Assembly (NCBI GenBank): GCA_002502175.1
Contig: DAPQ01000032.1
Location: 30,077 to 63,863 of the forward strand
Length of the DNA stretch: 33,787 nucleotides
Source of the DNA: Euryarchaeota archaeon UBA19
GTDB taxonomy: Archaea > Thermoplasmatota > Poseidoniia > Poseidoniales > Thalassarchaeaceae
Direction of reading: 5' to 3'
The notes under the pieces: generated by a model
The model's database searches: none
What the model saw: the letters and a program-made list of their open reading frames with translations, nothing else
Told to the model about the DNA's origin: nothing
Part shown: piece after piece, positions 15,038-23,721 of the stretch
Layout of the letters: each line of letters opens with the position of its first letter
Numbering within the stretch: position 1 is the first letter of the stretch
Program-made: the position numbers and the translations under genes

Positions 15038-16639
15038 CTACTCTTTAGGGCCTATCATCTCTCTAGGTTTCACCCATTGGTCAAATTGATCGTTTGTGAC
15101 TAATCCAAGTTCAAGCGCTGACTCCCTTAGTGTAGAGCCGCTTGAGTGAGCGTGTTTTGCAATCTTTGCAGCGCTATCATATCCAATGTGATTGTTCAGA
15201 GCTGTGACCAACATCAAACTATTCTCAAGATGAGAAGCGATTACTCCTTCATTGGCTTCAAGCCCATCGACACATTTCTCGGTAAAGGCCCTACAAGTGT
15301 CTGCGAGCAACCTAGTGCTGTGTAGTAAATTGTAGATCATCAAAGGCTTGAAGACGTTGAGTTCAAAATTTCCTTGACTGCCTCCAACGCTAATCGCTGT
15401 GTGGTTACCCATTACCTGGCAGCATACCATTGTCATAGCTTCAGATTGAGTTGGATTCACCTTTCCTGGCATGATGCTCGACCCAGGTTCATTGGCGGGG
15501 AGAGAGAGTTCACCAAATCCGCAGCGTGGCCCTGAACCCATCCAACGAATATCATTTGCAATCTTCATTAGACTTACAGCGAGAGTGTTGAGTGCTCCTG
15601 AGGCGGCAACGATTGCATCATGAGCCGCTAATTGAGCAAACTTATTTTCAGCCGAGACGAATGGTAATTGGGTCTTCTCGGCGATTCTATCGGCTACTTT
15701 GTCGGCGAATTCGTAATGTGTATTTAGGCCCGTTCCGACAGCTGTACCCCCCAGAGCTAACTCTAGCAAATCGTCCCAAGCGGCTTCAATTCGATGAATA
15801 TCAGACGATAACATGGAAACATAGCCGCCGAATTCTTGGCCAAGAGTAAGTGGGACTGCGTCCATTAAGTGAGTTCGGCCGATTTTTACTATATTTTCAA
15901 ACTCATCCGCCTTTGTTGCTAGAGCGTTGTGTAGCAATCTAACTGCAGGTAATAATCGATGGTGGATTTCCTCGGCGGCTGCGATGTGCATTGCTGTTGG
16001 GAAAGTGTCATTGCTGGATTGGCCGCGATTCACATGATCATTAGGGTGCACGGGTGATTTGCTACCTAATTCACCTCCGGCCATCTCTATTGCTCGATTA
16101 GCAATTACTTCGTTACTATTCATGTTAGTTTGTGTCCCCGAACCCGTTTGCCAAACTCGAAGCGGAAAATGTTCATCCAATGAGCCGGAGATTACTTCAT
16201 CGCAAGCAGAAGAAATTAGGGCGCCAATCTGAGGGTCCAATTGGCCGAGATCGACATTAGTTTCTGCCGCAGCTTGTTTGAGAATCCCGAAGGCTCTGAT
16301 TACTGACGGTGGCATCGTGTCAGTACCTATATCGAAGTTGATTAGGGAGCGAGCGGTTTGTGCTCCGAAGTATCGATCTGCTGGGACTTCTAACTCTCCC
16401 ATGGTGTCTTTTTCGATTCTGATTTCACCTGCGACTCCGGATGCACTTCTTTGCTCGCTAACTGGGGTTTGTATTGCTACGGTTTGCTCAGTTTCCAAAC
16501 CGTTTTGTATCATTTTTGTTATTGTTGCGGATCTACCATCATTTCGGCCCTTCCCGACCCTTCTGTCTAGCTTCCTTGCAAGCTCTTCTGGTATGCTGAT
16601 GCTGATTATGCGACGGTCGCCCGCCCGATGTTTGGCCAT
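15038..16639 (-). CDS. fumC: Class II fumarate hydratase with N-terminal ribbon-helix-helix domain
   Basis: A 533-residue fusion. Residues 8-50 read as a ribbon-helix-helix (CopG/Arc-like) DNA-binding domain: beta strand RRIISISIPEE, helix ELARKLDRRVGK, turn with GRS, helix SATITKMIQNGLE. A linker to about 70 leads into a complete class II fumarase: EKDTMGELEVPADRYFGAQT, WQTGSGTQTNMNSNEV, HPNDHVNRGQSSNDTFPTA, GRTHLMDAVP and the signature GSSIMPGKVNP near 386-396. The enzyme hydrates fumarate to malate in the TCA cycle without iron-sulfur clusters. The frame is continuous, and ATG 16639 has a TATA-like box about 27 nt upstream, so the fusion looks real. The closest alternative reading is aspartase or argininosuccinate-lyase kin, but the motifs fit fumarase. 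Confidence 0.93.
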   Translation of the reverse strand: MAKHRAGDRRIISISIPEELARKLDRRVGKGRNDGRSATITKMIQNGLETEQTVAIQTPVSEQRSASGVAGEIRIEKDTMGELEVPADRYFGAQTARSLINFDIGTDTMPPSVIRAFGILKQAAAETNVDLGQLDPQIGALISSACDEVISGSLDEHFPLRVWQTGSGTQTNMNSNEVIANRAIEMAGGELGSKSPVHPNDHVNRGQSSNDTFPTAMHIAAAEEIHHRLLPAVRLLHNALATKADEFENIVKIGRTHLMDAVPLTLGQEFGGYVSMLSSDIHRIEAAWDDLLELALGGTAVGTGLNTHYEFADKVADRIAEKTQLPFVSAENKFAQLAAHDAIVAASGALNTLAVSLMKIANDIRWMGSGPRCGFGELSLPANEPGSSIMPGKVNPTQSEAMTMVCCQVMGNHTAISVGGSQGNFELNVFKPLMIYNLLHSTRLLADTCRAFTEKCVDGLEANEGVIASHLENSLMLVTALNNHIGYDSAAKIAKHAHSSGSTLRESALELGLVTNDQFDQWVKPREMIGPKE

Positions 16640-16657
16640 AAATAGTCGCTTAATTAG

Positions 16658-16667
16658 TTATTAATAA
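16658..16667. promoter_or_regulatory. AT-rich palindrome in fumarase promoter (possible operator)
   Basis: TTATTAATAA is a perfect 10-bp palindrome in a 30-nt AT-only stretch between the cyclophilin stop and the fumarase start; it overlaps the TATA-like box. Autoregulation by the fumarase RHH domain would fit but is only a guess. Confidence 0.25.
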
Positions 16668-16669
16668 AA
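16662..16669 (-). promoter_or_regulatory. TATA-like box for fumarase (leaderless)
   Basis: On the minus strand TTTTATTA is centred about 27 nt before the ATG at 16639, the spacing expected for a leaderless archaeal transcript. No Shine-Dalgarno sequence precedes this ATG. Confidence 0.45.
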
Positions 16670-16695
16670 TTAATTATTGGCTTCCTATACAACGA

Positions 16696-17187
16696 TTACT
16701 CTTCTAATCGCTGAACGGAGATGATTTTTTGAGGGTCATAAGGCCTATCTCCAGGCTTGGTATCACAGTTCTCAATCTTGTAGACATTCTCCATCCCTGC
16801 AACAACCTCTCCAAAAATAGCATGATTTCCGTCCAACCAAGGTGTTGGAACCGTAGTTAGAAAAAATTGTGAGCCACCGGTATTAGGCCCTGCGTTTGCC
16901 ATGGAAAATAACCCTGGTCTGTCGTGCTTTTTTGCCAATGCGGATGCCTCGCAAGGGATTTTCCAACCTGGGCCGCCCGTTCCAGCTCTTCCATCGAACG
17001 GGTCCTTTGATCTCGGGCATCCGCCTTGAATCATGAAATTCTTAATGACGCGGTGGAAGTGTAACCCGTTGTAGAATTCCTCGTCCACCAATCTGAGGAA
17101 GTTTCCTGTTGTCTCAGGGCAATCCTCTGTATACAGTGCAATGTCAATATCTCCAGCGCTTGTCGTCATTCTAACCATAGTAGGCAT
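16696..17187 (-). CDS. ppi: Cyclophilin-type peptidyl-prolyl cis-trans isomerase
   Basis: A 163-residue cyclophilin. Landmarks are FHRVIKNFMIQGGCP (catalytic Arg of FHRVI), FSMANAGPNTGGSQFFLTT and PWLDGNHAIFGEV; this last has the Leu-Asp-Gly-x-His element with His in place of the usual Trp-less bacterial variant. It speeds proline isomerization during folding. No signal peptide is present, so it is cytosolic. ATG 17187 is followed by two more in-frame ATGs (codons 4 and 7), any of which could start translation. It is 46 nt behind the PH-domain gene and 56 nt ahead of fumarase on the same strand. Confidence 0.95.
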   Translation of the reverse strand: MPTMVRMTTSAGDIDIALYTEDCPETTGNFLRLVDEEFYNGLHFHRVIKNFMIQGGCPRSKDPFDGRAGTGGPGWKIPCEASALAKKHDRPGLFSMANAGPNTGGSQFFLTTVPTPWLDGNHAIFGEVVAGMENVYKIENCDTKPGDRPYDPQKIISVQRLEE

Positions 17188-17233
17188 GGTGTCATCGAGT
17201 GGCGTCTAGTCCAATAGCATGACGATTGAGTTT

Positions 17234-17803
17234 TCACTCTTCGCTGGAAAGATTAGTATTGATTTCTTTCAGTAAATCTCTGATTTCAATTAGAACGTCA
17301 TTGGATTCAGTTGATGGGCTAGACTGTGGAGATGGAGTCGCCATCAATGAGTCTCTGTGTTGGAGAACGACGTCGCGGAATTGATCCGCGTTTTTCACCC
17401 CAGACAATATGAAAGGTGCAGCACCTGCTGTCTCGAATTGCATCTTTACAACCCCGAGTGCTTTCAGAATTGGGCCTTCTGAAATTGATACATCAGTAAG
17501 TTTGTCTAGAGCGATGTTCTGTTGTTTCTTGAATAACCACCCCATACGCATATTGAGTGAACGAGTAGTTAGTGCTCCGCTCATATGTTCGTACTGCTTC
17601 TGGTGAACTATCCAACCAAATGGAAGCCAAATCAGCATCAATGGGATTCCAATAAATGACGTTAGGAGACCTAAATTAGCCACTAACCACCAATAAATGA
17701 CGATTTTTTTGTCAAATTCTACAGACATAATTTGGCCGCTATCGGCGTAACCCGCCCGTTCCTGCATAATTACAAGAACTACCACCGGGTTATTCAATAT
17801 CAC
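17234..17803 (-). CDS. Membrane PH-domain (bPH2/YdbS-like) protein
   Basis: A 189-residue protein. Two adjacent hydrophobic segments (IVIYWWLVANLGLLTSFIGIPLMLIWLPFGWIV) are followed by a bacterial-type PH domain: YEHMSGALTTRSLNMRMGWLFKKQQNIALDKLTDVSI, then FETAGAAPFILSGVKNADQFRDVV. The last 45 residues are polar and end in a probable helix (IEIRDLLKEINTNL). YdbS/YdbT-type proteins are membrane-associated and of unclear function. GTG 17803 overlaps the preceding stop (TAGTG), suggesting translational coupling; ATG 17767 is an alternative that better matches the family start. Confidence 0.75.
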   Translation of the reverse strand: MILNNPVVVLVIMQERAGYADSGQIMSVEFDKKIVIYWWLVANLGLLTSFIGIPLMLIWLPFGWIVHQKQYEHMSGALTTRSLNMRMGWLFKKQQNIALDKLTDVSISEGPILKALGVVKMQFETAGAAPFILSGVKNADQFRDVVLQHRDSLMATPSPQSSPSTESNDVLIEIRDLLKEINTNLSSEE

Positions 17804-18198
17804 TAAGCAACCATCGACCCAGGGTTGACTCCCTCTGGAAGTTCTAACAGCCTAACCGTACCATCTGGGTCTAAGGCCCCTAAAACAAGGAATTGGCTTA
17901 CAAAACCCGTCGGCAACGTCTTGTCTCCAAGATTCAATGCACCAACTACACTTCGTCCGACCAACTCTGCTCGAGAATAGTTGGTTATCTGGGCCGAGCT
18001 CCAAAGCTTACCAATCACAGGTCCAAAGTCAACTTCAATTTTGTATGAGGGTTTACGCATCTCAGGAAATTCTTCGACTTTGAGAATGATACCTGTTCTC
18101 AAATCTAATTCAAAGTAAGCAGCGGCACCGACATAGTCCTTTTTTTCGAGTTTATCTGGATGATATGGTTCACTAGAATCAATTACATGTTCCGACAT
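17803..18198 (-). CDS. CsaA-like tRNA-binding domain protein
   Basis: A 131-residue protein with the EMAP/Trbp111 tRNA-binding OB fold. It aligns with CsaA through YFELDLRTGIILKVEEFPEMRKPSYKIEVDFGPVIGKLWSSAQIT, then AELVGRSVVGALNL and FVSQFLVLGA. CsaA-type proteins form dimers that bind tRNA and have been linked to chaperone activity. The 20-residue polar N-terminal extension is not part of the fold. It starts next to the OPRTase stop and ends overlapping the PH-domain start, so it sits mid-operon. Confidence 0.87.
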   Translation of the reverse strand: MSEHVIDSSEPYHPDKLEKKDYVGAAAYFELDLRTGIILKVEEFPEMRKPSYKIEVDFGPVIGKLWSSAQITNYSRAELVGRSVVGALNLGDKTLPTGFVSQFLVLGALDPDGTVRLLELPEGVNPGSMVA

Positions 18199-18783
18199 TC
18201 ACTCACCCGTTACATCCGAGCGAAGAATGAGTGGATGCAAGCTAATTCCGGCAGATTTGAAGGCGTCTTGGCCTCCTTCTTCCCGATCTAGAATAGTAAT
18301 ACAAGCCGCAACATCGCACCCCATATCGATTAACCGATTAGCGGCTTTGAGAGCGGACCCTCCGGTTGTGGTGACATCTTCCAACAATACAACCCGGTCA
18401 CCTTCTAGCAAGGTTGACCCTTCTATCCCTGGAGGGTTTCCTGTTTTTCGGCCGCCTCGGCCTTTTGCTTCTTTGCGAACTAGGAAGCCCCGGAGGTCAG
18501 AACCCTTTCCTGCCTTCGCGATTGCAATGCCGGTGAGTGGTACAGCTCCCAATTCGAGCCCGCCGACCGCGTCGACTCCGCCGATTGATTCAATTTCTGC
18601 GTGGAGCAGTACGCCGATTAGATGAGCACATTCCGGGTCCATCATTACTGGCTTCATATCAAAGAAATGTGGACTCTGTCGGCCGCTGGCAAGAGTGAAT
18701 AATTCCTCAGGAGAGTGCAGATATGCCAAATCACGAACACGTTCGATTAGACGTTGTTTTGCTTCAGCAACAGTAGTCGACAT
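18199..18783 (-). CDS. pyrE: Orotate phosphoribosyltransferase
   Basis: A 194-residue type I phosphoribosyltransferase that joins orotate and PRPP to give OMP in pyrimidine synthesis. The PRPP-binding motif VVLLEDVTTTGGSAL spans residues 131-145; FLVRKEAKGRG matches the flexible catalytic loop with its Lys residues; and SGRQSPHFFDMKPVMMDPE matches the OPRTase N-terminal substrate region. ATG 18783 starts the gene, divergent from PolD large subunit across 83 nt. It heads the minus-strand run with CsaA-like, PH-domain, cyclophilin and fumarase genes. Confidence 0.95.
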   Translation of the reverse strand: MSTTVAEAKQRLIERVRDLAYLHSPEELFTLASGRQSPHFFDMKPVMMDPECAHLIGVLLHAEIESIGGVDAVGGLELGAVPLTGIAIAKAGKGSDLRGFLVRKEAKGRGGRKTGNPPGIEGSTLLEGDRVVLLEDVTTTGGSALKAANRLIDMGCDVAACITILDREEGGQDAFKSAGISLHPLILRSDVTGE

Positions 18784-18866
18784 GCCTCTTCCCTTCCATT
18801 TCGGCTTGGTGGTAATCGGATGAAGGTTCGCACTCAGAAGAGGTTAGAAGAGTTGGAAGACAGTGA

Positions 18867-21800
18867 ATGTTCTTGGACGGCCTCGTGCGGTCGTCGAATG
18901 TTCAGCAGCGGAGCGTATGCGACATGGTAGGTCAAGACAGCCCTGAAATCGTAGTGGATGAGGCTCGTCTTTCTAGCGAGCTAGAGTCCTACAGAGACTG
19001 GCTTGAAGAAAATACAGAGAAAGCTTACCAAATTGCTGAAGAGGCTCGCTCCAAAGGCTTGGATTTTGCCGAAACTGTTGAAATTCCGCGTGCTGCGGAC
19101 TTGGCGAGTAGGACTGAGAAATTGCTTGAGGAATACCTCAGACCGACTCCAGATGATGACCCAATCAGAATTGAGGATGACTTGCGTAAATTGCTCAGCA
19201 AGGTAGACCGTGAGACTGCTTCGATTCAAATCGCCGTTGAAGTTGGAAAAAGAATGCACAAACTAACAGCCGATGTTCGACGATCGATAGACACAGGCCT
19301 TCGTGTCGGATTGGCGGTACTTACTGAGGCCGTTCTAGTCGCGCCTTTGGAAGGAATCGGCGATGTTAAGATTCTCAATAATGAAGATGGGACAGAGTTC
19401 CTATCAATCGAATTCTGCGGGCCGATTAGGGCCGCAGGAGGTACTGCGCAGGCTCTTGGTGTGCTGATTGGGGACATGGTCAGGCGTGAACTAGGATTGA
19501 ATCGATATATCCCTAGTACACCAGAAGTTGAGAGGGTTAAGGAGGAATTTGGCCTCTATCGAAAGGGATTGCAATACAAGCCTCCACCAGAAGAAATTGA
19601 GATGATTGTAAGGGCCTGTCCCGTGATGATTAATGGAGAGTCAACAGAGGATATCGAATGTTCGGGATTCAAGGAAGTTCGAAATATAGATGGAGCCCGA
19701 GTTAGAGGTGGAGTTCTCCTGGTAATTGGCGAGGGGCTTTGTCTCAAGGCTCCTAAAGTTCAGAAACACACAGAGCGACTAAACATTCCTGGGTGGGATT
19801 TCATCGCCCACTTTGCCTCAAAAGGAAAAACTGAGGAGCAGGAGAACTCTTTCAAGCGTAGAGTAATCAAAACTGATTCTCGGTTCATGGATGATGTAAT
19901 CGCTGGTCGGCCTGTTTTTGGTGAACCCAGCCAGCCTGGCGCTTTCCGAATAAGATATGGTCGCAGTAGGGCGTCCGGATTGGCCGCGGCAGGAATCAAT
20001 CCCGTTTCTATGGAAGCAATGCAAGGATTCCTTGCAGTTGGAACCCAGATGAAAGTCGAGCGCCCCGGAAAAGCGGCGGCGGTTACTCCTGCCATCGATA
20101 TCGAAGGGCCAATGGTATTGCTCGAAGATGGTGGATTCCATCGGATTGATTCGATGGAGGAATGGAATAGTATCAAGGATAACGTTGTCAGCCTATGGGA
20201 CTCTGGAGAGATGTTAGTTGGATTTGGCGAATTCCTTGAGAATAACAAGAATCTTGTTCCCTCTCCTTACAATAAAGACTGGTGGGCGGCTGACCTCGCA
20301 GAAAATCTCGATCAGCCGCAAAAAGTCGAAGAATTCGCATCAATAATTGGTGTAAGTAGAGACAATTTGCCTCCTGGATTGCCATTCAATGGGGCGATTA
20401 GTCGTGGTGGAGAGCCAGCTTTGGACCGTGTCCGTCGAAAGAGGGATTGGAATCGCTATCTTCGTAATCTTGAGATGGATTGGTCACAAATTAAGCAAAT
20501 TTGTATCAAATTCGGAACCGCACCCCCGCCTCCATTCAACCCATGGTGGTCGGACTTGCCATTATCATTTACAGGGAAATTAATCGAGGCACTATTGAAC
20601 TCCAAAATCAAGAGTAAGGGGCTAAGGGTTCCTGATGTTGTTCAAGGCTGGTCTCCAGAACAAAAACTCGAGGACATCGGGCTCGATATACCTTCAACAG
20701 GGGTTTGGCCTAGATGGACTGAAGTAGAGACACATGGAGTAATCAAATCTTCACTATTGGTTCTAGGAATACAGCACCACCACCGACGTGGAGATATTGT
20801 AATTCCATCAAATTGGGAAGCGCTATTGGAGGGGCTTGGACTTGAGGTTGAGGGCTCACAAATCAAAATGCGCGCAGACGCTGCACCGCATGTTACGGAT
20901 AGGGTTGCCAAAATTAGAGCGGCGACTGAAAACCTACGAGCGGAAGATGTTCGAAGAGAGGAGATTGAAGCGGAGCGTGATGTAGAGCGCGTTAGAGCAC
21001 AAACCGCCGCTCGACAAAGAGGTATGAGTATTGCCGAGACCGAAAAAGAAGGTGACGAAGCGGCAGAAGCAATCGAAGACCCCGGCCCCCCAAACCCAAA
21101 GGAATTGGTGGCTGCACAACATCTTCTAGATGATCATGAGGTGGACAGATCGCTTTGGCTGGTTAGGAAATTATCCGATTTGAGATGGGAAGATGCAGTG
21201 CCCTGTCGAGTCGGTTCTAGAATGGGCCGACCTGAGAAAGCCAGCAGGCGTGAAATGAAACCATTAGTCCACTCGTTATTCCCAATCGGCGATCATGGGG
21301 GCCCGCAGCGCTTGCTTGGTGAAGCTGCAAAACGCGGTCGAATTCGAGTTGAAACTGGCCCTCGAATTTGTGTAAAATGCGGCATGGAGTCACCAATGTT
21401 ACGATGCCATAATCGGCCGGATTCTTCTGTTCCTGAAGAATGTGGAGGGAAGACTCGCCCCCGGCCGATTAGAGGAAATAGAACACCTCGAAGATTAGGC
21501 CAAAGGACAAGTATTCCTGTCGCAGGATTACTTGAGGTAAAACGTCGTTCTCTTGGCCTAGACAGATTGCCTGAAAAAATCAAATCTGTAAAGGGTCTAA
21601 TGTCCTATGAACAAACACCTGAACCTTTGGAAAAAGGCATACTGAGAGCAAGAAATGAACTTTCAGTGTTTAGAGACGGGACGGCAAGATACGATATGAT
21701 TGATGTGCCGGTAACTCATTTTCGACCATCTGAAATCCATACTTCTTGGGAGATACTAAGCAAACTAGGATACACCCACGACGTCGACGGAAACCCATTA

Positions 21801-22892
21801 ACTGGAGATGAGCAAATCCTTGAGTTATTTCCTCAGGATTTCATCCCTTCCTCCCTAGCAATAGAGCATCTTACTTCGACTTGCAATTTCGTCGATGAGT
21901 TGCTGACTAGATTCTATGGAATGGAGCCATTCTACAGAGTACACTCCGCTGATGATTTAGTTGGCCATTTGGCAATTGGTCTAGCGCCTCACACCTCTGG
22001 AGGCGTTTTGTGTCGAATCATTGGTTGGACCGATGCATCAGCCGGCTATGCACACCCACTATTCCATGCAGCCAAGCGTCGCAATTGTGATGGTGATGAG
22101 GACAGTATCATGATGTTGATGGATGGTTTGTTGAATTTCTCAAGGGCAATCCTTCCAGCCAATCGAGGGGGAAGGATGGATGCGCCTCTCGTATTGACCA
22201 CCAGGTTGAATCCCTCCGAGATCGACAAAGAGGCATTGAATGTAGACTGCTCATGGCAATACCCTAGAGCATTCTATGAGGCTTCTCAAGGACAGCCCCA
22301 CCCTGCTGAATTGAAATCTCACATCGAAATTGTTGAGCATCGTCTAGGCACTTACGGGGACTTGCGTGGATATGGTTGGACTCATGATTCCGGCGCTCTA
22401 GATGCGGGTCCTGCTAATTCATCCTACAAGACATTGGAGACTATGGTTGACAAAATGACGGCTCAATTGGAATTAGGATCAAAGTTGCGCCCTGTGGATG
22501 TTTCTAAGGTTGCAAGTCAGGTGATTGAATCGCACTTCTTACCCGATTTGAGAGGGAACCTTGTTGCTTTCACTAGACAGAAGGTGCGTTGTGTTAGATG
22601 CGGGCAGTCATACAGGAGAATGCCATTGGCAGGTCGATGTATTCAGCGAAAGAGGAACGAAGGAGGTTTGTCTAATGGCAGAGATGATTCCTCTTCCATG
22701 TGTGGTGGAAATATTGTTCTGACCGTATCGGAAGGTTCTGTAAGAAAATACATCAAGGTCACTCAACATGTTATGGAGAATTACGGAGTTGACCTTTACA
22801 CCAGACAACGCGTTGATTGGTTGTCCGATAGCGTTGATTCCCTATTCAATGACGATACTGTGACGGTAATGACCCTAAGCGACTTCCTTTGA
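18867..22892 (+). CDS. polC: DNA polymerase D (PolD) large catalytic subunit DP2
   Basis: The 1341-residue replicative polymerase subunit typical of Euryarchaeota. The catalytic acidic motif NCDGDED is intact (Asp1075, Asp1077) in HAAKRRNCDGDEDSIMMLMDGLLNFSRAILPANRGGRMDAP. Two zinc-binding clusters are visible: CVKCG with later Cys (about 835 on) and CVRCG with later Cys (about 1242 on). IEFCGPIRAAGGTAQALGVLIGD and AIDIEGP mark conserved N-terminal parts. It is somewhat longer than many DP2 proteins; a charged insertion (about 690-745) may explain this. No intein is present, as sequence is continuous through the motifs. ATG 18867 is the longest start; ATG 18924 (MVGQDSPEIV) is equally likely. 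The small subunit is not in the window. A TTTTT run directly after the stop (22893-22897) may terminate it. Confidence 0.97.
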   Translation: MFLDGLVRSSNVQQRSVCDMVGQDSPEIVVDEARLSSELESYRDWLEENTEKAYQIAEEARSKGLDFAETVEIPRAADLASRTEKLLEEYLRPTPDDDPIRIEDDLRKLLSKVDRETASIQIAVEVGKRMHKLTADVRRSIDTGLRVGLAVLTEAVLVAPLEGIGDVKILNNEDGTEFLSIEFCGPIRAAGGTAQALGVLIGDMVRRELGLNRYIPSTPEVERVKEEFGLYRKGLQYKPPPEEIEMIVRACPVMINGESTEDIECSGFKEVRNIDGARVRGGVLLVIGEGLCLKAPKVQKHTERLNIPGWDFIAHFASKGKTEEQENSFKRRVIKTDSRFMDDVIAGRPVFGEPSQPGAFRIRYGRSRASGLAAAGINPVSMEAMQGFLAVGTQMKVERPGKAAAVTPAIDIEGPMVLLEDGGFHRIDSMEEWNSIKDNVVSLWDSGEMLVGFGEFLENNKNLVPSPYNKDWWAADLAENLDQPQKVEEFASIIGVSRDNLPPGLPFNGAISRGGEPALDRVRRKRDWNRYLRNLEMDWSQIKQICIKFGTAPPPPFNPWWSDLPLSFTGKLIEALLNSKIKSKGLRVPDVVQGWSPEQKLEDIGLDIPSTGVWPRWTEVETHGVIKSSLLVLGIQHHHRRGDIVIPSNWEALLEGLGLEVEGSQIKMRADAAPHVTDRVAKIRAATENLRAEDVRREEIEAERDVERVRAQTAARQRGMSIAETEKEGDEAAEAIEDPGPPNPKELVAAQHLLDDHEVDRSLWLVRKLSDLRWEDAVPCRVGSRMGRPEKASRREMKPLVHSLFPIGDHGGPQRLLGEAAKRGRIRVETGPRICVKCGMESPMLRCHNRPDSSVPEECGGKTRPRPIRGNRTPRRLGQRTSIPVAGLLEVKRRSLGLDRLPEKIKSVKGLMSYEQTPEPLEKGILRARNELSVFRDGTARYDMIDVPVTHFRPSEIHTSWEILSKLGYTHDVDGNPLTGDEQILELFPQDFIPSSLAIEHLTSTCNFVDELLTRFYGMEPFYRVHSADDLVGHLAIGLAPHTSGGVLCRIIGWTDASAGYAHPLFHAAKRRNCDGDEDSIMMLMDGLLNFSRAILPANRGGRMDAPLVLTTRLNPSEIDKEALNVDCSWQYPRAFYEASQGQPHPAELKSHIEIVEHRLGTYGDLRGYGWTHDSGALDAGPANSSYKTLETMVDKMTAQLELGSKLRPVDVSKVASQVIESHFLPDLRGNLVAFTRQKVRCVRCGQSYRRMPLAGRCIQRKRNEGGLSNGRDDSSSMCGGNIVLTVSEGSVRKYIKVTQHVMENYGVDLYTRQRVDWLSDSVDSLFNDDTVTVMTLSDFL

Positions 22893-22897
22893 TTTTT
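22893..22897 (+). terminator. Oligo-T run after PolD large subunit stop
   Basis: TTTTT follows the TGA at once. Archaeal RNA polymerase terminates at T-runs, so this is a plausible but short signal; the convergent mptE stop lies within it. Confidence 0.3.
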
Positions 22898-23654
22898 AGA
22901 CTAGGAAACCTAAGTGTTGCAGAACCTCAGCCATCCATTGAAGTTTGACCAATTTACGTTTAGGATTGGTCGTACCCGACCACTCACCTACTATATCGGT
23001 TCGAGTTCCAAGAAGTAAGATGTTGTCTCTTTCGACCCCCAATGCTCGAGCGAAACACACAGCTCGATCGCCGTCAGTAAAGCCACCAGGATTGTGCATT
23101 CCTTCAATCGATTCTGGCGTTTGATGTGTCAGTACAATCGGTGGCGGAGAGCGTTGAGAACTTGCTAATTCTAACAATTCAGACCATGATTCTGTATTAT
23201 CTCCATGGGCGTGCAAAATTACTGGAACACCCCGCTTGACGGCGGCGATTGTACCATCTCCGCCATCCGCGTCGCTAACGATACAAACCAAACGCGACCA
23301 AGCACGCTCTGATACTGAATTAGGTAGCTTGTCTAGTACACCGCTAGAGCCGTCGGCGGCAATCATTAGGCAGTTGCTTTCCAAAACTTGTTCGATTTCA
23401 TCAGTGGTTATCGCCGCCCCCAAAATAGCAACTTTGGTATCTCGAAGGACCAACCTTCTGTGCAAGGATGCGACTGTTTTGGCTCGCCAAGGTTTGGACC
23501 AAGATTCAATCTCTAAATCATCAACACTGGCAACCAAAGCAAGGGCGCTATCTACATCCGCTTGGAGGCCCCAACCGAAGTGATCACGCACCTCATCCTG
23601 AAGTTCGAGCAAGCGCTCGTCAACTGGATTCAGGTCGGTGGGTTTAGTCTGCAT
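22896..23654 (-). CDS. mptE: 6-hydroxymethyl-7,8-dihydropterin pyrophosphokinase (MptE-like)
   Basis: A 252-residue protein resembling archaeal MptE (DUF115), which transfers pyrophosphate from ATP to 6-hydroxymethyl-dihydropterin in pterin cofactor synthesis. Landmarks are AILGAA, IAADGSSGVLDKL, CIVSDADGGDGTIAAVKRGVPVILHAHGDN and HNPGGFTDGDRAVCFARALG. The Asp-rich SDADGGD and HAHGDN segments fit the nucleotide/metal site of this family. ATG 23654 is chosen because GGAGAGG precedes it; a longer frame to 23750 would run through the divergent promoter and primase start. Its stop is 3 nt from the PolD stop, with the genes converging. Confidence 0.85.
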   Translation of the reverse strand: MQTKPTDLNPVDERLLELQDEVRDHFGWGLQADVDSALALVASVDDLEIESWSKPWRAKTVASLHRRLVLRDTKVAILGAAITTDEIEQVLESNCLMIAADGSSGVLDKLPNSVSERAWSRLVCIVSDADGGDGTIAAVKRGVPVILHAHGDNTESWSELLELASSQRSPPPIVLTHQTPESIEGMHNPGGFTDGDRAVCFARALGVERDNILLLGTRTDIVGEWSGTTNPKRKLVKLQWMAEVLQHLGFLV

Positions 23655-23721
23655 CAGACGCCTCTCCAGTGGAAGGATTCGGTGAGGCTTGAAATACCCT
23701 CTCGATATATTGCGACTTACA

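Noticed and set aside
18867..22892. Intein in PolD large subunit, suggested by its 1341-residue length
   Set aside because: Family motifs run without interruption and no intein splice blocks or endonuclease motifs are seen; extra length looks like charged insertions.
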